From: Zoogloeaceae bacterium
GTDB lineage: Bacteria; Pseudomonadota; Gammaproteobacteria; Burkholderiales; Rhodocyclaceae
Direction of reading: 5' to 3'
Length of the DNA stretch: 64,000 nucleotides
NCBI GenBank assembly: GCA_016791005.1
Contig: JAEUNY010000011.1
Coordinates: 1 to 64,000 of the forward strand
In this document: piece after piece, positions 17,134-26,435 of the stretch
How the letters are laid out: the number at the start of each line of letters is the position of its first letter
How positions within the stretch are numbered: the first letter of the stretch is position 1
Translations under genes and position numbers: made by a program
The notes under the pieces: model-generated
The model's database searches: none
Told to the model about the DNA's origin: nothing
What the model saw: only the letters and a program-made list of their open reading frames with translations

Positions 17134-19248
17134 TTATGTCACGGGATCCAGCGGAATAAAGAGTTGGAAGCTCGTGCCGGATCCGGATTGGCTCCGACAG
17201 AGGATCGAACCCTGCCATTGGTGCAGCAAATCCTTGCAGATCGACAGGCCGACGCCTTGGTGGCCAGGCTTCTGGCTCGGGTGGGGTTTGAAGACTTCGG
17301 GGAGCCGATCGGCAGCGATTCCGGGCCCGTTGTCGATGAGGCGAACTTCCAAACTGGGTACGCCGTCGGCAACGACCACCCCTGCCGTTGAGACCGACAA
17401 TTTATGGCCCCTGCCCAGGGCTTCCGAAGCATTGCGCAGCAGGTTGATCATGACCTGCTTGAGTACCGATGGCGGAATGCGGGCTGCCGGCAAGCCGGAC
17501 GCGACCCGAAGATCGAGCTCAATTTGACGTCGACCAAACCAGGGCTCGCCATAGAGTGTCCGCAATTCGAGGAGCAATTCGGCGACCTGACAACGGGGCG
17601 CTTCGACCACCTCCATCGGCCCCTTGGCCATGGTCTGGAGCAGGGTGCCGACCCGGTCCAGTTCTTTGTTCATCACAGCGATTTCGTCGCCACCCCCCAG
17701 CGCAGCGCCGAGCCGTTGCCCCATCAAATCCAGATAGCTCCGGATGACGGTCAGGGGATTGTTGACTTCATGGACCACCCGTCGGACATGCTCGCGGTAG
17801 CGCCCTTCGATGCCGGCCCTAAGGGTGCTGTCGGCGGCCGCCTGCGCCGCGTGGGTATAGACTCGCCCGGCGGCGGCGCCAGCAAGGGCTGCCATCAGGG
17901 GTTGATCCGCGGCGGCGCGCTCCAAAGGGGCGTCGATGGGGAAAATCGCCACGAATTGGGCATCACCAAACGTACAAGGCAAACATAGCAGGCCGCGGGC
18001 GTCCAGCCAGCGCGCCAATTGCCAGTCGGCGGTGCTGCGTCCAGGCAACTCCGTCCCCGGGAATTGGCTTGTTGTGGCGCCGGTTCGGCCGGCTAGCGAA
18101 AGAACGCTGGCCTCGTCATCGAGTGCGAGTTGCATCTCATCAAAACGGCGGGCGATCGACTCAAGGCCGCTCATCGGGACTGCCTGCATTGAGCCGCCGG
18201 TTTCCCGGCTCGCCACCAGGGGCATGCGTCGACCGAACAGGAGCCGGCACCCGGCATCAAGGCGCGCCCCCGTCTCTTCAATCGAAGCATCGCTAAAGGC
18301 GGTCTTCATTAGCCCCTGGATCGCTAGGAATCGGAGATGGCGTTCCACCGGGCTCGGTGCCATTCCCGGCGCTGGTATCGCGACTTCCAGCGCGCCGACC
18401 GGGCCCGGTTCGCTCCACTCGGCGGCTGCGTGGGTGATTTCAACCGGAGTGACGTGGTCCACCGCAAATTCCGTCTGGGCGCTTCTGGTGGTGGCGAGGA
18501 ACGCCACGTCAGTACGGAGGCTGAGAAGGGTAGGCTCCGACAAACCGGTTACTCGACTGACCGCCGCCAACGCCGGTGGGGCGTCCTCGCCCGCGAGTCG
18601 CACTGCGGACCAGACAATACGAACAAGGGGATGCGCCGAGCGGATCTGCTCTTCGAGGCCGAGGTGCAGGGCGATGGCGTCCTGGACCACTTCCGAAGCC
18701 CCAAATTGGCGGACGAGTTGGGCGGCTAGATTGGCTTCGTTCTGATGGTGGCGCTGTTGTTCGGCACTCAAGGATTCGTCGCGGTTGCCAAAACCAGCAC
18801 GCCGATCTGTGTAGTTCGTTAGCTCGGGCGCGGGCAGGAGACGACCGAGGCCATGCCAGAGGCCGGCCAGATAGGCTTCCTGGGGACGGGGGTAGCGGAT
18901 TTCGATGGCGAGGTGATGGGCGCACTCCGCAACCATCAGGCTTGTGTTGGTAAAGGTCGGGTCCGAGGTGACAGGGACGATCTGGAGCAACCAGGCGTGG
19001 AGGAGGTTGCCGCCAATTTGCCGGAGGCGGGTCCCGAGGGCTACCGTGACATCCTGAACGTCGTCGTGCGGTTCGAGGGGGACCGCCGTGAAGATGGCGT
19101 GGGTGAAAGCCGCGTCCTTGGCCGCGATCTCAGCGAGCGGCTCCCATTCGATGTTGTTGGCATGGACCCTGCTCAGCGCCGCCTGAATGTTCTGTGCCGA
19201 AGGCGCAAAACGCGACAGGTGGTTCGTGCTGGCGAGCCCTGCAAGCAT
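17134..19248 (-). CDS. HDOD-domain sensor histidine kinase
   Basis: 704 aa. The N-terminal third (about 15-230) resembles an HDOD domain (ECAHHLAIEI, YLAGLWHGLGRLL, HHQNEANLAAQL). A GAF-like middle segment follows. The kinase core has the phospho-acceptor H in VVHEVNNPLTVI near residue 495, an N-box LKQVMINLLRNASEAL and the G boxes DNGPGIAADRLPEVF and GVGLSICKDLL. There is no membrane segment, so it is cytoplasmic. It lies just upstream of the REC-GGDEF-EAL gene and could phosphorylate its receiver domain. The input signal is unknown. Confidence 0.88.
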   Translation of the reverse strand: MLAGLASTNHLSRFAPSAQNIQAALSRVHANNIEWEPLAEIAAKDAAFTHAIFTAVPLEPHDDVQDVTVALGTRLRQIGGNLLHAWLLQIVPVTSDPTFTNTSLMVAECAHHLAIEIRYPRPQEAYLAGLWHGLGRLLPAPELTNYTDRRAGFGNRDESLSAEQQRHHQNEANLAAQLVRQFGASEVVQDAIALHLGLEEQIRSAHPLVRIVWSAVRLAGEDAPPALAAVSRVTGLSEPTLLSLRTDVAFLATTRSAQTEFAVDHVTPVEITHAAAEWSEPGPVGALEVAIPAPGMAPSPVERHLRFLAIQGLMKTAFSDASIEETGARLDAGCRLLFGRRMPLVASRETGGSMQAVPMSGLESIARRFDEMQLALDDEASVLSLAGRTGATTSQFPGTELPGRSTADWQLARWLDARGLLCLPCTFGDAQFVAIFPIDAPLERAAADQPLMAALAGAAAGRVYTHAAQAAADSTLRAGIEGRYREHVRRVVHEVNNPLTVIRSYLDLMGQRLGAALGGGDEIAVMNKELDRVGTLLQTMAKGPMEVVEAPRCQVAELLLELRTLYGEPWFGRRQIELDLRVASGLPAARIPPSVLKQVMINLLRNASEALGRGHKLSVSTAGVVVADGVPSLEVRLIDNGPGIAADRLPEVFKPHPSQKPGHQGVGLSICKDLLHQWQGSILCRSQSGSGTSFQLFIPLDPVT

Positions 19249-19347
19249 GGTTCCGACCGCATCGGTGGATGGAAGACGGTCGGATTCTAGCGAGTCGTCG
19301 GCCTAATTCCTCGTGATCTAGTCGACTGAGCTTTCGGGCGGACGTGA

Positions 19348-20484
19348 TCAGTTTTGCAGATTATCGGCAAAATTCAGGCCCGACAGCAGGGCCCGGTTGA
19401 CCTTGGCAGGATCGAGATGGAGTTGGGCGGCCTGGTTGGCCAAAGCGGTACCGTCAAAGGCTTCGCAATGGCGGGCCAAGGCCAGGAAAGGACCGAACTC
19501 TCCTTCGCCGCTGATCAAAGCGTCGGAAATCATGCTGGGTAGATGCATTTCTTCCAGGAGGGACTCCATGCTCGTTCCCAGCAGCGTGTGAAGAAGCGAG
19601 AAGGCACCGGTGATGAACAGGTTGTCCTGGCCGGCCCGGTCAAAGTAGCCCGCACCAATCTCCTCCATGAAGCGGCCGCGGGCAATGGCGGCCTGCATCA
19701 AGGCCGGCGCTGCCGGATCGCGGCTGGCGGTAACGAGGAGGAGCGAGAGCCACTTGTTCAGGTTGTTGTAGCCGAGAATGCTGACCGCGTGGCGGAAGGA
19801 TTGGATCTCGCACATCAGCCCGAACCCGGCCGAATTGATGTAGCGCAGCAATTTGTAGGAAAGCGCCACATCCTGTTTCAGTACCGCCTCGATTTCCTTG
19901 ATCTCCGCATTGTTGCGAACCAGATTCAGGAGACGGACGATCTGGGCGTAGGCCGGCGCAAGTTGCTTGGCGGCGGGAGCGCCTTTCAAAAAGAACCAGC
20001 CGGATGCGCCGTCGAATCCAGCCTGGACCGCTCCCAGAAACGCTTCGGTGTCCCCGAGTCCCCAAGCCAGATTGAGGCCGGAAAGGCCCGCCGGCGGCGC
20101 CTGGCGGCGGGCGTCCACGATGACGAAGCGCCAGTCCAATTCGGTGGGTACGGGCGCCCCGGCTTGATACCAGGAGAGGCAGGCGCTGATGCCTGCATCC
20201 CGGAGGCGTGGCAACAGCGCTTGGGTTTGCGGGTGTCCGAGAGTCGGAGCGGGAATTTCAATCAGCGTATTTTCCGGCACTGTCCATTCCAGGAGATCCT
20301 GGGTGGGGACGAGTTTCCCCAGGCTCAGGAAGGCCGTGTGGCGATCTGGCCAGACATCGCCCAGGCCTTTCAAGCTTTCCACGATGGCGCCGACGCTCGG
20401 CCCATGGGCGATCAGGCGGTTGGCCGTGATGGCCCGGGCTTTATTGACGACGGGTTCGCGAGTGAAAAATACGGATTGGGACAT
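19348..20484 (-). CDS. EAL-HDOD (YuxH-type) signalling protein with degenerate EAL part
   Basis: 378 aa. The layout is that of YuxH-like proteins: a reduced EAL-like barrel (about 1-180) followed by an HDOD domain (about 190-378, with YKLLRYINSAGFGL, FRHAVSILGYNNLNKWLSLLLV and GAFSLLHTLLGTSMESLL). The ExLxR motif of active phosphodiesterases is absent, so no catalytic activity is expected. The ATG at 20484 was preferred; an earlier ATG at 20523 would overlap the reductase gene by 35 bases. The gene starts four bases after the upstream stop codon. Confidence 0.88.
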   Translation of the reverse strand: MSQSVFFTREPVVNKARAITANRLIAHGPSVGAIVESLKGLGDVWPDRHTAFLSLGKLVPTQDLLEWTVPENTLIEIPAPTLGHPQTQALLPRLRDAGISACLSWYQAGAPVPTELDWRFVIVDARRQAPPAGLSGLNLAWGLGDTEAFLGAVQAGFDGASGWFFLKGAPAAKQLAPAYAQIVRLLNLVRNNAEIKEIEAVLKQDVALSYKLLRYINSAGFGLMCEIQSFRHAVSILGYNNLNKWLSLLLVTASRDPAAPALMQAAIARGRFMEEIGAGYFDRAGQDNLFITGAFSLLHTLLGTSMESLLEEMHLPSMISDALISGEGEFGPFLALARHCEAFDGTALANQAAQLHLDPAKVNRALLSGLNFADNLQN

Positions 20485-20488
20485 CGTT

Positions 20489-21514
20489 TCAGGCAGCGCT
20501 GTCAGTCGAGTAGGTGAAGGCATCCGCGAAAAATGCGTCCTCCGCCAGACCGCAACGGGTCGTGAATTCCTGGCGGGCGGCGTCGATCATGGGCGGTGCT
20601 CCGCATGCATAGACTTGGTAACCGGAGAGATCCGGTAGATCGGCCATGACCGCCTGATGAACCAAACCGGTCCGGCCGCTCCAAGCATCTTCCTCGGTGC
20701 TATCGGACAGGACAGGGACGAACTTGAATCGAGGAAGCGCGTGTGACCACGAATCCGCGAGGTCTGCCAAATAGAGCCCGGCCCGGTTCCGGGCCCCCCA
20801 GTAGAGGGTCATTGGACGAGAGATACCTGCTTCGATGGCGTGCTCCACCAGACCCTTGATGGGGGCAAAGCCCGTCCCACCGGCGAGGAGCACGATCGGG
20901 GCGTCCGAGTCTTCTCGCAGGAAAAAACTGCCCAGCGGACCTTCGAAGCGAAGAATCTCCTTTTCCTTCATGCCGCCAAATACGTGCCCGGTAAATTCGC
21001 CGCCCTCAATGAGGCGAACGTGGAATTCGAGGGTGGTGGCGCCCTCAGGGGCATTGGCGATGGAAAAGCTGCGTCGTTTGCCGCCGGCGATGAGGAAATC
21101 CACATACTGCCCGGCGAGAAAGCGGAACTGCTCGGTCGCCGGCAACTTGACCTCCAGGCGCATGACGTCGGGAGCCAGACGCTCCAGGCGCTGTACTCGG
21201 CACGGCAGCTTCTTGATCGGGATGTCTCCAGCCCGCTGGACGTTGCGTACGGTCAGCACGAGATCGCTGGTCGGGTGGGCTCGGCAAAGCAGCGTCATGC
21301 CGGCGGCGACGTCCTGCGGGGTCAGCGCCGTCGGGGAAAACTGGTCGAGCAAGACTTCGCCGGAATTCAGGGTGGCCTTGCAGGCGCCGCAGGCGCCGTC
21401 CCGGCAGCCATAGGGGACCATCAAGCCGGCCTGGATGGCGGACTCGAGCAGGGATTCGTCAGCCTCGGCGCTGATCACATGGCCGCTTGGCTGGAAGGTA
21501 ACTTGGTACGACAT
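20489..21514 (-). CDS. Ferredoxin-NAD(P)H reductase-type flavoprotein (CDP-6-deoxyglucoseen-reductase-like)
   Basis: 341 aa. An N-terminal plant-type 2Fe-2S domain has the cysteine set CRDGACGAC and a fourth Cys in TLLCRAHP. It is followed by an FAD domain (RSFSIANAP) and an NAD domain (LLAGGTGFAPIKGLVEHA, YACGAPPMIDAAR). In betaproteobacteria this form is usually annotated as CDP-6-deoxy-delta-3,4-glucoseen reductase, but the true acceptor is normally unknown and no deoxysugar pathway is visible. It heads the minus-strand signalling run and is divergent, 26 bases apart, from the SDR-type gene. Confidence 0.88.
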   Translation of the reverse strand: MSYQVTFQPSGHVISAEADESLLESAIQAGLMVPYGCRDGACGACKATLNSGEVLLDQFSPTALTPQDVAAGMTLLCRAHPTSDLVLTVRNVQRAGDIPIKKLPCRVQRLERLAPDVMRLEVKLPATEQFRFLAGQYVDFLIAGGKRRSFSIANAPEGATTLEFHVRLIEGGEFTGHVFGGMKEKEILRFEGPLGSFFLREDSDAPIVLLAGGTGFAPIKGLVEHAIEAGISRPMTLYWGARNRAGLYLADLADSWSHALPRFKFVPVLSDSTEEDAWSGRTGLVHQAVMADLPDLSGYQVYACGAPPMIDAARQEFTTRCGLAEDAFFADAFTYSTDSAA

Positions 21515-21540
21515 GGATTTTGCCGTGAGATAATTAATTA

Positions 21541-22422
21541 ATGAAAAATGCAGTCCTGATCGTCGGTTGCGGCGATGTGGCCCGGAGAATGATTCCGTGG
21601 CTCGTCCGGCGATTCAAGGTCTTCGCCCTGATCCGGCGGGAAGAGGATCGGCCGGCGCTGCGGGCCCTTGGAGTGTGCCCACTGGTCGGCGACCTGGATG
21701 ACCCCCGGTCACTCCGCCGCTTGGCGGGCGTGGCCGACTATCTGATCCATACCGCCCCTCCGGCCGCCCAGGGGGCCCTCGATACACGCACCCGTCATCT
21801 GATTGCCGCATTGCGCCGCGGAAAAAGTCTACCACAGGCCCTGAGCTACATCGGGACCACGGGCGTGTATGGCAACGTTGGCGGACGATGGATCGACGAG
21901 TGCCAGCCCGTCGCACCGACGACGCCAAGAGCCCATCGCCGGGTCGATGCGGAGCGGGTGTTGCGTCGTCTGGCTCGGGAGTCCGATGTGCGAGTGGCGA
22001 TCCTGCGGGCACCGGGCATCTACGCCGGAGACCGGTTGCCTATCGAGCGCCTGCGGCGGGGCGATCCGGTGTTAAGGAAGGAGGAGGACGTCTACACCAA
22101 CCATATCCACGCCGATGACCTCGCTCGCCTCGCTTGCCTGGCGCTGTTTCGCGGCCGCCCGGGGCGCAGCTACAACGCCGTCGACGCGAGCGCCCTGGCC
22201 ATGGGCGATTACTTCGACCTCGTGGCCGATGCCCTGTCGCTGCCCCGGCCCCCGAGAATGGCGCGGGCCGACATTGCCTCCCGCCTGTCGCCGATGGCCC
22301 TGTCCTTTCTCGGCGAGTCACGCCGCCTGAAGAATCGGCGCATGCACGCAGAATTGCGCCACCGCCTGATCTACCCCACGATTCAGGATGGCCTGGCGGC
22401 GCTGGGCCTCCCGCGTTTTTGA
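21541..22422 (+). CDS. NAD-dependent epimerase/dehydratase-like protein (YeeZ type)
   Basis: 293 aa. The N-terminal dinucleotide-binding motif is VLIVGCGDVARR, followed by the YIGTTGVYGN and RAPGIYAGDRLPIERL blocks seen in YeeZ-type atypical SDR proteins. The canonical YxxxK catalytic pair is not obvious, so it may bind nucleotide without acting as an epimerase. Substrate unknown. It starts a plus-strand trio with the HemJ/CopD-type gene and the RNA methyltransferase. Confidence 0.82.
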   Translation: MKNAVLIVGCGDVARRMIPWLVRRFKVFALIRREEDRPALRALGVCPLVGDLDDPRSLRRLAGVADYLIHTAPPAAQGALDTRTRHLIAALRRGKSLPQALSYIGTTGVYGNVGGRWIDECQPVAPTTPRAHRRVDAERVLRRLARESDVRVAILRAPGIYAGDRLPIERLRRGDPVLRKEEDVYTNHIHADDLARLACLALFRGRPGRSYNAVDASALAMGDYFDLVADALSLPRPPRMARADIASRLSPMALSFLGESRRLKNRRMHAELRHRLIYPTIQDGLAALGLPRF

Positions 22423-22447
22423 TTTCTCCCTGTCGATCGTTGATCCG

Positions 22448-22858
22448 ATGCTTACCGTCAAGTCCCTGCACATCATCTTTGTCGTTAGCTGGTTCGCCGG
22501 CTTGTTTTATTTGCCGCGCCTATTCGTGAACCATGCGATGGAAACGGACCCCAACACCCTCGCCCGGCTGAGTCTGATGGAAGGCAAGCTCTATCGCTTT
22601 ATGACGCCCCTTGGAATCCTTGCGGTGGTGTTCGGGTTTTGGCTGTGGTTTGGCTACGGATTTGCCGGCGGTTGGCTTCACGCCAAGACGGCTTTGGTGA
22701 CCTTTCTCATCCTTTACCATCTGTACTGTGGGCGCTTGATGCGGGAGCTCACCGCGGGGCGCAGTCACCGCAGCCACGTCTGGTTCAGGGTGTTCAACGA
22801 GATTCCGGTGCTCGTGCTGGCCGTCGTCGTGTTCCTGGTGGTTTTGAAGCCCTTCTGA
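22448..22858 (+). CDS. HemJ/CopD-family integral membrane protein
   Basis: 136 aa, four hydrophobic segments. The N-terminus MLTVKSLHIIFVVSWFAGLF and the following YLPRLFVNHA closely follow the HemJ (UPF0093) pattern, and a conserved lysine lies in GGWLHAKTALV. HemJ oxidises protoporphyrinogen IX; CopD-family relatives have been linked to copper handling. The motif set favours HemJ-like, but I cannot exclude the broader family. The ATG at 22448 is the natural N-terminus; the frame is open further upstream within the preceding gene. Confidence 0.75.
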   Translation: MLTVKSLHIIFVVSWFAGLFYLPRLFVNHAMETDPNTLARLSLMEGKLYRFMTPLGILAVVFGFWLWFGYGFAGGWLHAKTALVTFLILYHLYCGRLMRELTAGRSHRSHVWFRVFNEIPVLVLAVVVFLVVLKPF

Positions 22859-22872
22859 CTGGCGGCCTGTCC

Positions 22873-24033
22873 ATGACTCAACGCTTTTTTTCCCCGTGCC
22901 CGCGGGGCCTGGAACCCTTTCTCGCCACCGAGCTCACTGATCTCGGGGCGCGGCAGCTCCGGGTGCTCCCCGGGGGGGTGGCTTTCGAGGGCGATTGGTC
23001 CGTCGGGTACCGGGCCAACCTGGAAAGCCGCCTCGCAACCCGGGTGCTGTGGCAGGTGGCCCAGGGCCGCTATCGGGGCGAAGAGGATATTTATCGGTTG
23101 GCCTACGGCGCCACCTGGGCCAAGTGGTGGACGCCGGACCAGACGATCCGGGTCCAGGTGACGGCACAGAAGTCGCCCCTCAAAAGTCTGGAATTCATCA
23201 CTCTGCGCATCAAGGACGCCATTTGCGACCATTTCCGCACGGTTACCGGCCGGCGCCCAAGCGTCGATACCGAGCGGCCGGACGTGCGGATCCATGCGTT
23301 TCTCTCGGCGGACCAGGCTACCCTGTATGTGGATACCTCGGGTGAGCCCCTGTACAAGCGTGGCTTCAAGCACGCTAGCGTCGAGGCGCCGCTCAAGGAG
23401 AATCTCGCGGCCGGCCTGTTGCGAATGACGGGTTGGCAACCTGACCAGCCGCTGATCGATCCGATGTGCGGCAGTGGCACCTTTCTCATCGAAGCGGCGC
23501 AGATCGCCCTCAACGTTGCACCGGGATTGGGGCGCCGCTTTGCCTTCGAACGGCTCAAGTCCTTTGATAGCGGCAGTTGGGCGGCCCTGCGGCGGGCCGC
23601 CGAGACCCGCCTTCATCCGGTGCGGGGGCTGGCCATTTACGGGTCGGATCGGGAGGCGGACCAGGTGCGCCGCAGCCTCATCAATCTGCGGGCGGCCGAT
23701 CTGGCCGACGCGGTGACCCTTGAGGAGGTCGACCTCCTGGAGCGTGGGGCCCCCGCCGGGTCGGGAGTGATGATCGCCAATCCGCCTTACGGCGTGCGGA
23801 TTGGCGATGTCGAAGCGCTGGCCGCGTTCTATCCCCGGCTGGGTGATGCCCTGAAGGCCCGCTGGGCAGGATGGAACTGCTACTTTCTCTCCGCAGATCC
23901 CCAATTGCCTAAACTGATCGGATTGAAAGCAAGCCGGCGCACCCCGGTGTTTAACGGGGCGCTGGAGTGTCGGCTCTTCGAATATAAGATGCTGGCCGGC
24001 AGCCTGCGGCGGTCGCGGCCAGAGGAAGCCTGA
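22873..24033 (+). CDS. THUMP-domain class I methyltransferase (RlmL-N / YpsC-like, 23S rRNA m2G)
   Basis: 386 aa. The N-terminal ferredoxin-like/THUMP part (1-160) starts with FFSPCPRGLEPFLATEL. The SAM-dependent domain has IDPMCGSGTFLIEAA as motif I, IYGSDREADQVRRS as motif II and the NPPY catalytic motif in IANPPYGVRIG. This matches the N-terminal half of E. coli RlmKL or stand-alone RlmL-type enzymes, which methylate guanine N2 in 23S rRNA. The length shows that the RlmK half is absent. It starts 14 bases after the HemJ-like gene. Confidence 0.9.
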   Translation: MTQRFFSPCPRGLEPFLATELTDLGARQLRVLPGGVAFEGDWSVGYRANLESRLATRVLWQVAQGRYRGEEDIYRLAYGATWAKWWTPDQTIRVQVTAQKSPLKSLEFITLRIKDAICDHFRTVTGRRPSVDTERPDVRIHAFLSADQATLYVDTSGEPLYKRGFKHASVEAPLKENLAAGLLRMTGWQPDQPLIDPMCGSGTFLIEAAQIALNVAPGLGRRFAFERLKSFDSGSWAALRRAAETRLHPVRGLAIYGSDREADQVRRSLINLRAADLADAVTLEEVDLLERGAPAGSGVMIANPPYGVRIGDVEALAAFYPRLGDALKARWAGWNCYFLSADPQLPKLIGLKASRRTPVFNGALECRLFEYKMLAGSLRRSRPEEA

Positions 24034-24049
24034 GGGCCGGCGACGCCGG

Positions 24050-25183
24050 CTAGATGATGTCCAGGTGCTTGATTCCAGCGGTAAGGTCTTTGTCGCCGTG
24101 GCGGCTGTTGAGCTTGATCTGGAGTCGCAGGTCGTTCACCGAATCGGCGTTGCGCAGGGCGTCTTCATAGGTGATGAGTTCGTCTTCATGGAGACGGAAC
24201 AGGCTCTGGTCGAAGGTCTGCATGCCCAGTTCGCCGGAACGCTTCATGATCTCCTTGATCTCGGCGACTTCGCCTTTGAAGATCAGGTCGGCGATCAAGG
24301 GCGAGTTGAGCATGATCTCCACCGCCGGCGCCCGGCCCTTGCGGTTGGCCAGCGGAATCAGGCGTTGGGAGATCATCGCCTTCAGGTTGAGGGAAAGATC
24401 CATCAGCAACTGCGGGCGTCGGTCTTCCGGGAAGAAGTTGATGATCCGGTCGATGGCCTGGTTGGCGCTGTTGGCGTGCAGGGTCGCCAGACACAGGTGG
24501 CCCGTTTCGGCGAAGGCGATGGCGTAGTCCATGGTTTCCCGGTCGCGGATTTCCCCCATCAGGATCACGTCCGGGGCCTGACGCAGAGTGTTTTTCAGCG
24601 CGATTTCCCAGCCCTCGGTGTCGATGCCGAGTTCCCGCTGGGTCACGATGCAGTTCTTGTGGGGATGGACGAATTCGATCGGGTCCTCCACCGTGATGAT
24701 GTGGCCGAAGCTGTTCTCATTGCGATGGTCCACCATCGCAGCCAGGGAGGTCGTCTTGCCGGTGCCGGTGCCGCCCACGAAGATCACTAGGCCGCGCTTG
24801 CCCATGGCGACTTCCTTGAGCACTGGCGGCAGACCCAACTCGTCGAAGGTGGGGATCTTGGCTGGAATGGTCCGAAGCACCAGACCGACTCGGCTTTGCT
24901 GGACGAAGGCGTTGGCCCGGAAACGGCCGATGCCGGCTGGAGAGATCGCGAAGTTGCACTCTTTGGTGGCTTCGAACTCTGCGGACTGCTTGTCGTTCAT
25001 CACCGAACGCGCCAGCTCGGCGGTGTGGGCCGGGGTCAGGGGCTGATTCGATTGCGGGGTGATCTTGCCGTCGATCTTGATGGCCGGCGGATAACCGGCA
25101 GTGATGAAGAGGTCCGAGCCTTTCTTCTGCACCATCAACCTCAGCAGATCGTGCATGAATTTGAGGGCCTGATCGCGCTCCAT
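24050..25183 (-). CDS. pilU: Type IV pilus retraction ATPase PilU
   Basis: 377 aa. PilU is the accessory hexameric retraction motor. The N-terminal PAS-like domain includes KKGSDLFITAGYPPAIKIDGKI. The ATPase has Walker A GGTGTGKTTS, the Asp box TVEDPIEFVH, Walker B VILMGEIRDRETM and the His box ETGHLCLATLHANSA. The C-terminal tail beyond the AIRNLIR-like region is longer than in PilT, typical of PilU. It follows pilT on the same strand after 100 bases. Confidence 0.95.
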   Translation of the reverse strand: MERDQALKFMHDLLRLMVQKKGSDLFITAGYPPAIKIDGKITPQSNQPLTPAHTAELARSVMNDKQSAEFEATKECNFAISPAGIGRFRANAFVQQSRVGLVLRTIPAKIPTFDELGLPPVLKEVAMGKRGLVIFVGGTGTGKTTSLAAMVDHRNENSFGHIITVEDPIEFVHPHKNCIVTQRELGIDTEGWEIALKNTLRQAPDVILMGEIRDRETMDYAIAFAETGHLCLATLHANSANQAIDRIINFFPEDRRPQLLMDLSLNLKAMISQRLIPLANRKGRAPAVEIMLNSPLIADLIFKGEVAEIKEIMKRSGELGMQTFDQSLFRLHEDELITYEDALRNADSVNDLRLQIKLNSRHGDKDLTAGIKHLDII

Positions 25184-25283
25184 GGTGGTCTCCGAATGCC
25201 GGGGAATGCCGGCAGGTGGGGGTGGGTTTTAGGTCTGCTTGATGGTTCGCGGGGCGGCGTCGAGGGGCCGGCCCCGGGTGGCT

Positions 25284-26324
25284 TCAGGCGAAGTTGTCCT
25301 TGTTCTGGGCCCGGACTTTGGCCTCGGCGGAGGAAACAACGTTGCGTCGCACCAGGTCCGCAAGGCATTGGTCCAGGGTCTGCATGCCGAAGTTCTGGCC
25401 GGTCTGGATCGCCGAATACATCTGGGCGATCTTGTTTTCGCGGATCAGGTTCCGGATGGCGGGGGTGCCGATCATGATCTCGTGGGCCGCCACCCGTCCA
25501 GCGCCGTCCTTGGTCTTGAGGAGGGTCTGGGCGATCACCGCCCGCAGGGACTCCGAGAGCATGGCGCGGACCATGTCCTTTTCCGCAGCCGGAAAGACGT
25601 CCACGATCCGGTCGATGGTCTTGGCGGCGCTGGAGGTGTGGAGGGTCCCGAAGACCAGGTGACCGGTTTCTGCCGCTGTCAGGGCCAGGCGGATGGTTTC
25701 CAGGTCCCGCATTTCGCCCACCAGGATCACGTCCGGGTCCTCCCGCAACGCCGAGCGCAGGGCCGCATTGAAGCTCTGGGTGTCGCGCCCGACTTCCCGC
25801 TGGTTGATCAGGCAGCGCTTGGGTTCATGGACGAATTCGATGGGGTCTTCCACGGTCAGGATGTGGCCGTATTCGCTCTCATTGACGAAGTCCACCATGG
25901 CCGCCAGCGTCGTTGACTTGCCGGAGCCGGTCGGGCCCGTCACGAGCACAATTCCCCGGGGTTGCTGGGAAATGTCCTTGAAAATTTTCGGCGCGTGGAG
26001 TTCCTCCAGGGTCAGCACCTTGGAGGGAATGGTCCGGAACACTGCGCCGGCTCCTCGCAACTGGTTGAAGGCGTTGACCCGGAAGCGCGCCAGGTTGGGC
26101 ACGGCGAAGGAGAAGTCACACTCCAGAAACTCCTCGTAGGCCTTGCGCTGGGCGTCGTTCATGATGTCATACACCATCCCGTGCACATCCTTGTGCTCCA
26201 GGGGTGGCAGGTTGATGCGGCGGACGTCGCCGTGCACCCGGATCATCGGGGGCAGGCCGGAGGAGAGGTGGAGATCGGAGGCTTTGTTCTTGACGGCAAA
26301 AGCCAGCAGTTCAGTGATGTCCAT
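25284..26324 (-). CDS. pilT: Type IV pilus retraction ATPase PilT
   Basis: 346 aa, normal PilT length. It starts MDITELLAFAVKNKASDLHLSSGLPP and has Walker A GPTGSGKSTT, the Asp box TVEDPIEFVHEPKRCLINQREVG, Walker B VILVGEMRDLETI, the His box ETGHLVFGTLHTSSA and the retraction motif AIRNLIRENK. PilT powers pilus retraction and twitching. GGAG lies about eight bases before the ATG. It is divergent from yggS. Confidence 0.98.
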   Translation of the reverse strand: MDITELLAFAVKNKASDLHLSSGLPPMIRVHGDVRRINLPPLEHKDVHGMVYDIMNDAQRKAYEEFLECDFSFAVPNLARFRVNAFNQLRGAGAVFRTIPSKVLTLEELHAPKIFKDISQQPRGIVLVTGPTGSGKSTTLAAMVDFVNESEYGHILTVEDPIEFVHEPKRCLINQREVGRDTQSFNAALRSALREDPDVILVGEMRDLETIRLALTAAETGHLVFGTLHTSSAAKTIDRIVDVFPAAEKDMVRAMLSESLRAVIAQTLLKTKDGAGRVAAHEIMIGTPAIRNLIRENKIAQMYSAIQTGQNFGMQTLDQCLADLVRRNVVSSAEAKVRAQNKDNFA

Positions 26325-26392
26325 GATGCTCCAGGAGTCTCGATCGGAAAGGCTTGCGCAGGTCGGGCGGCGGCGGGGGCCTGAGGGCGCAG

Positions 26393-26401
26393 TGCTATAC
26401 T
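26393..26401 (+). promoter_or_regulatory. Extended -10 promoter for yggS
   Basis: TGC-TATACT at 26393-26401 is a near-perfect extended -10 element without a recognisable -35. The predicted start near 26408 gives a leader of about 28 bases to the yggS ATG. Confidence 0.55.
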
Positions 26402-26435
26402 CTGAGCGGCTTTGCGGGCAGAAACTTTAGGGCAT

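Noticed and set aside
24036-24050. GCCGGC-GAC-GCCGGC inverted repeat between the methyltransferase and pilU genes
   Set aside because: The stem is perfect but very short-looped and has no T-run; it also overlaps the pilU end, so a terminator call is not justified.
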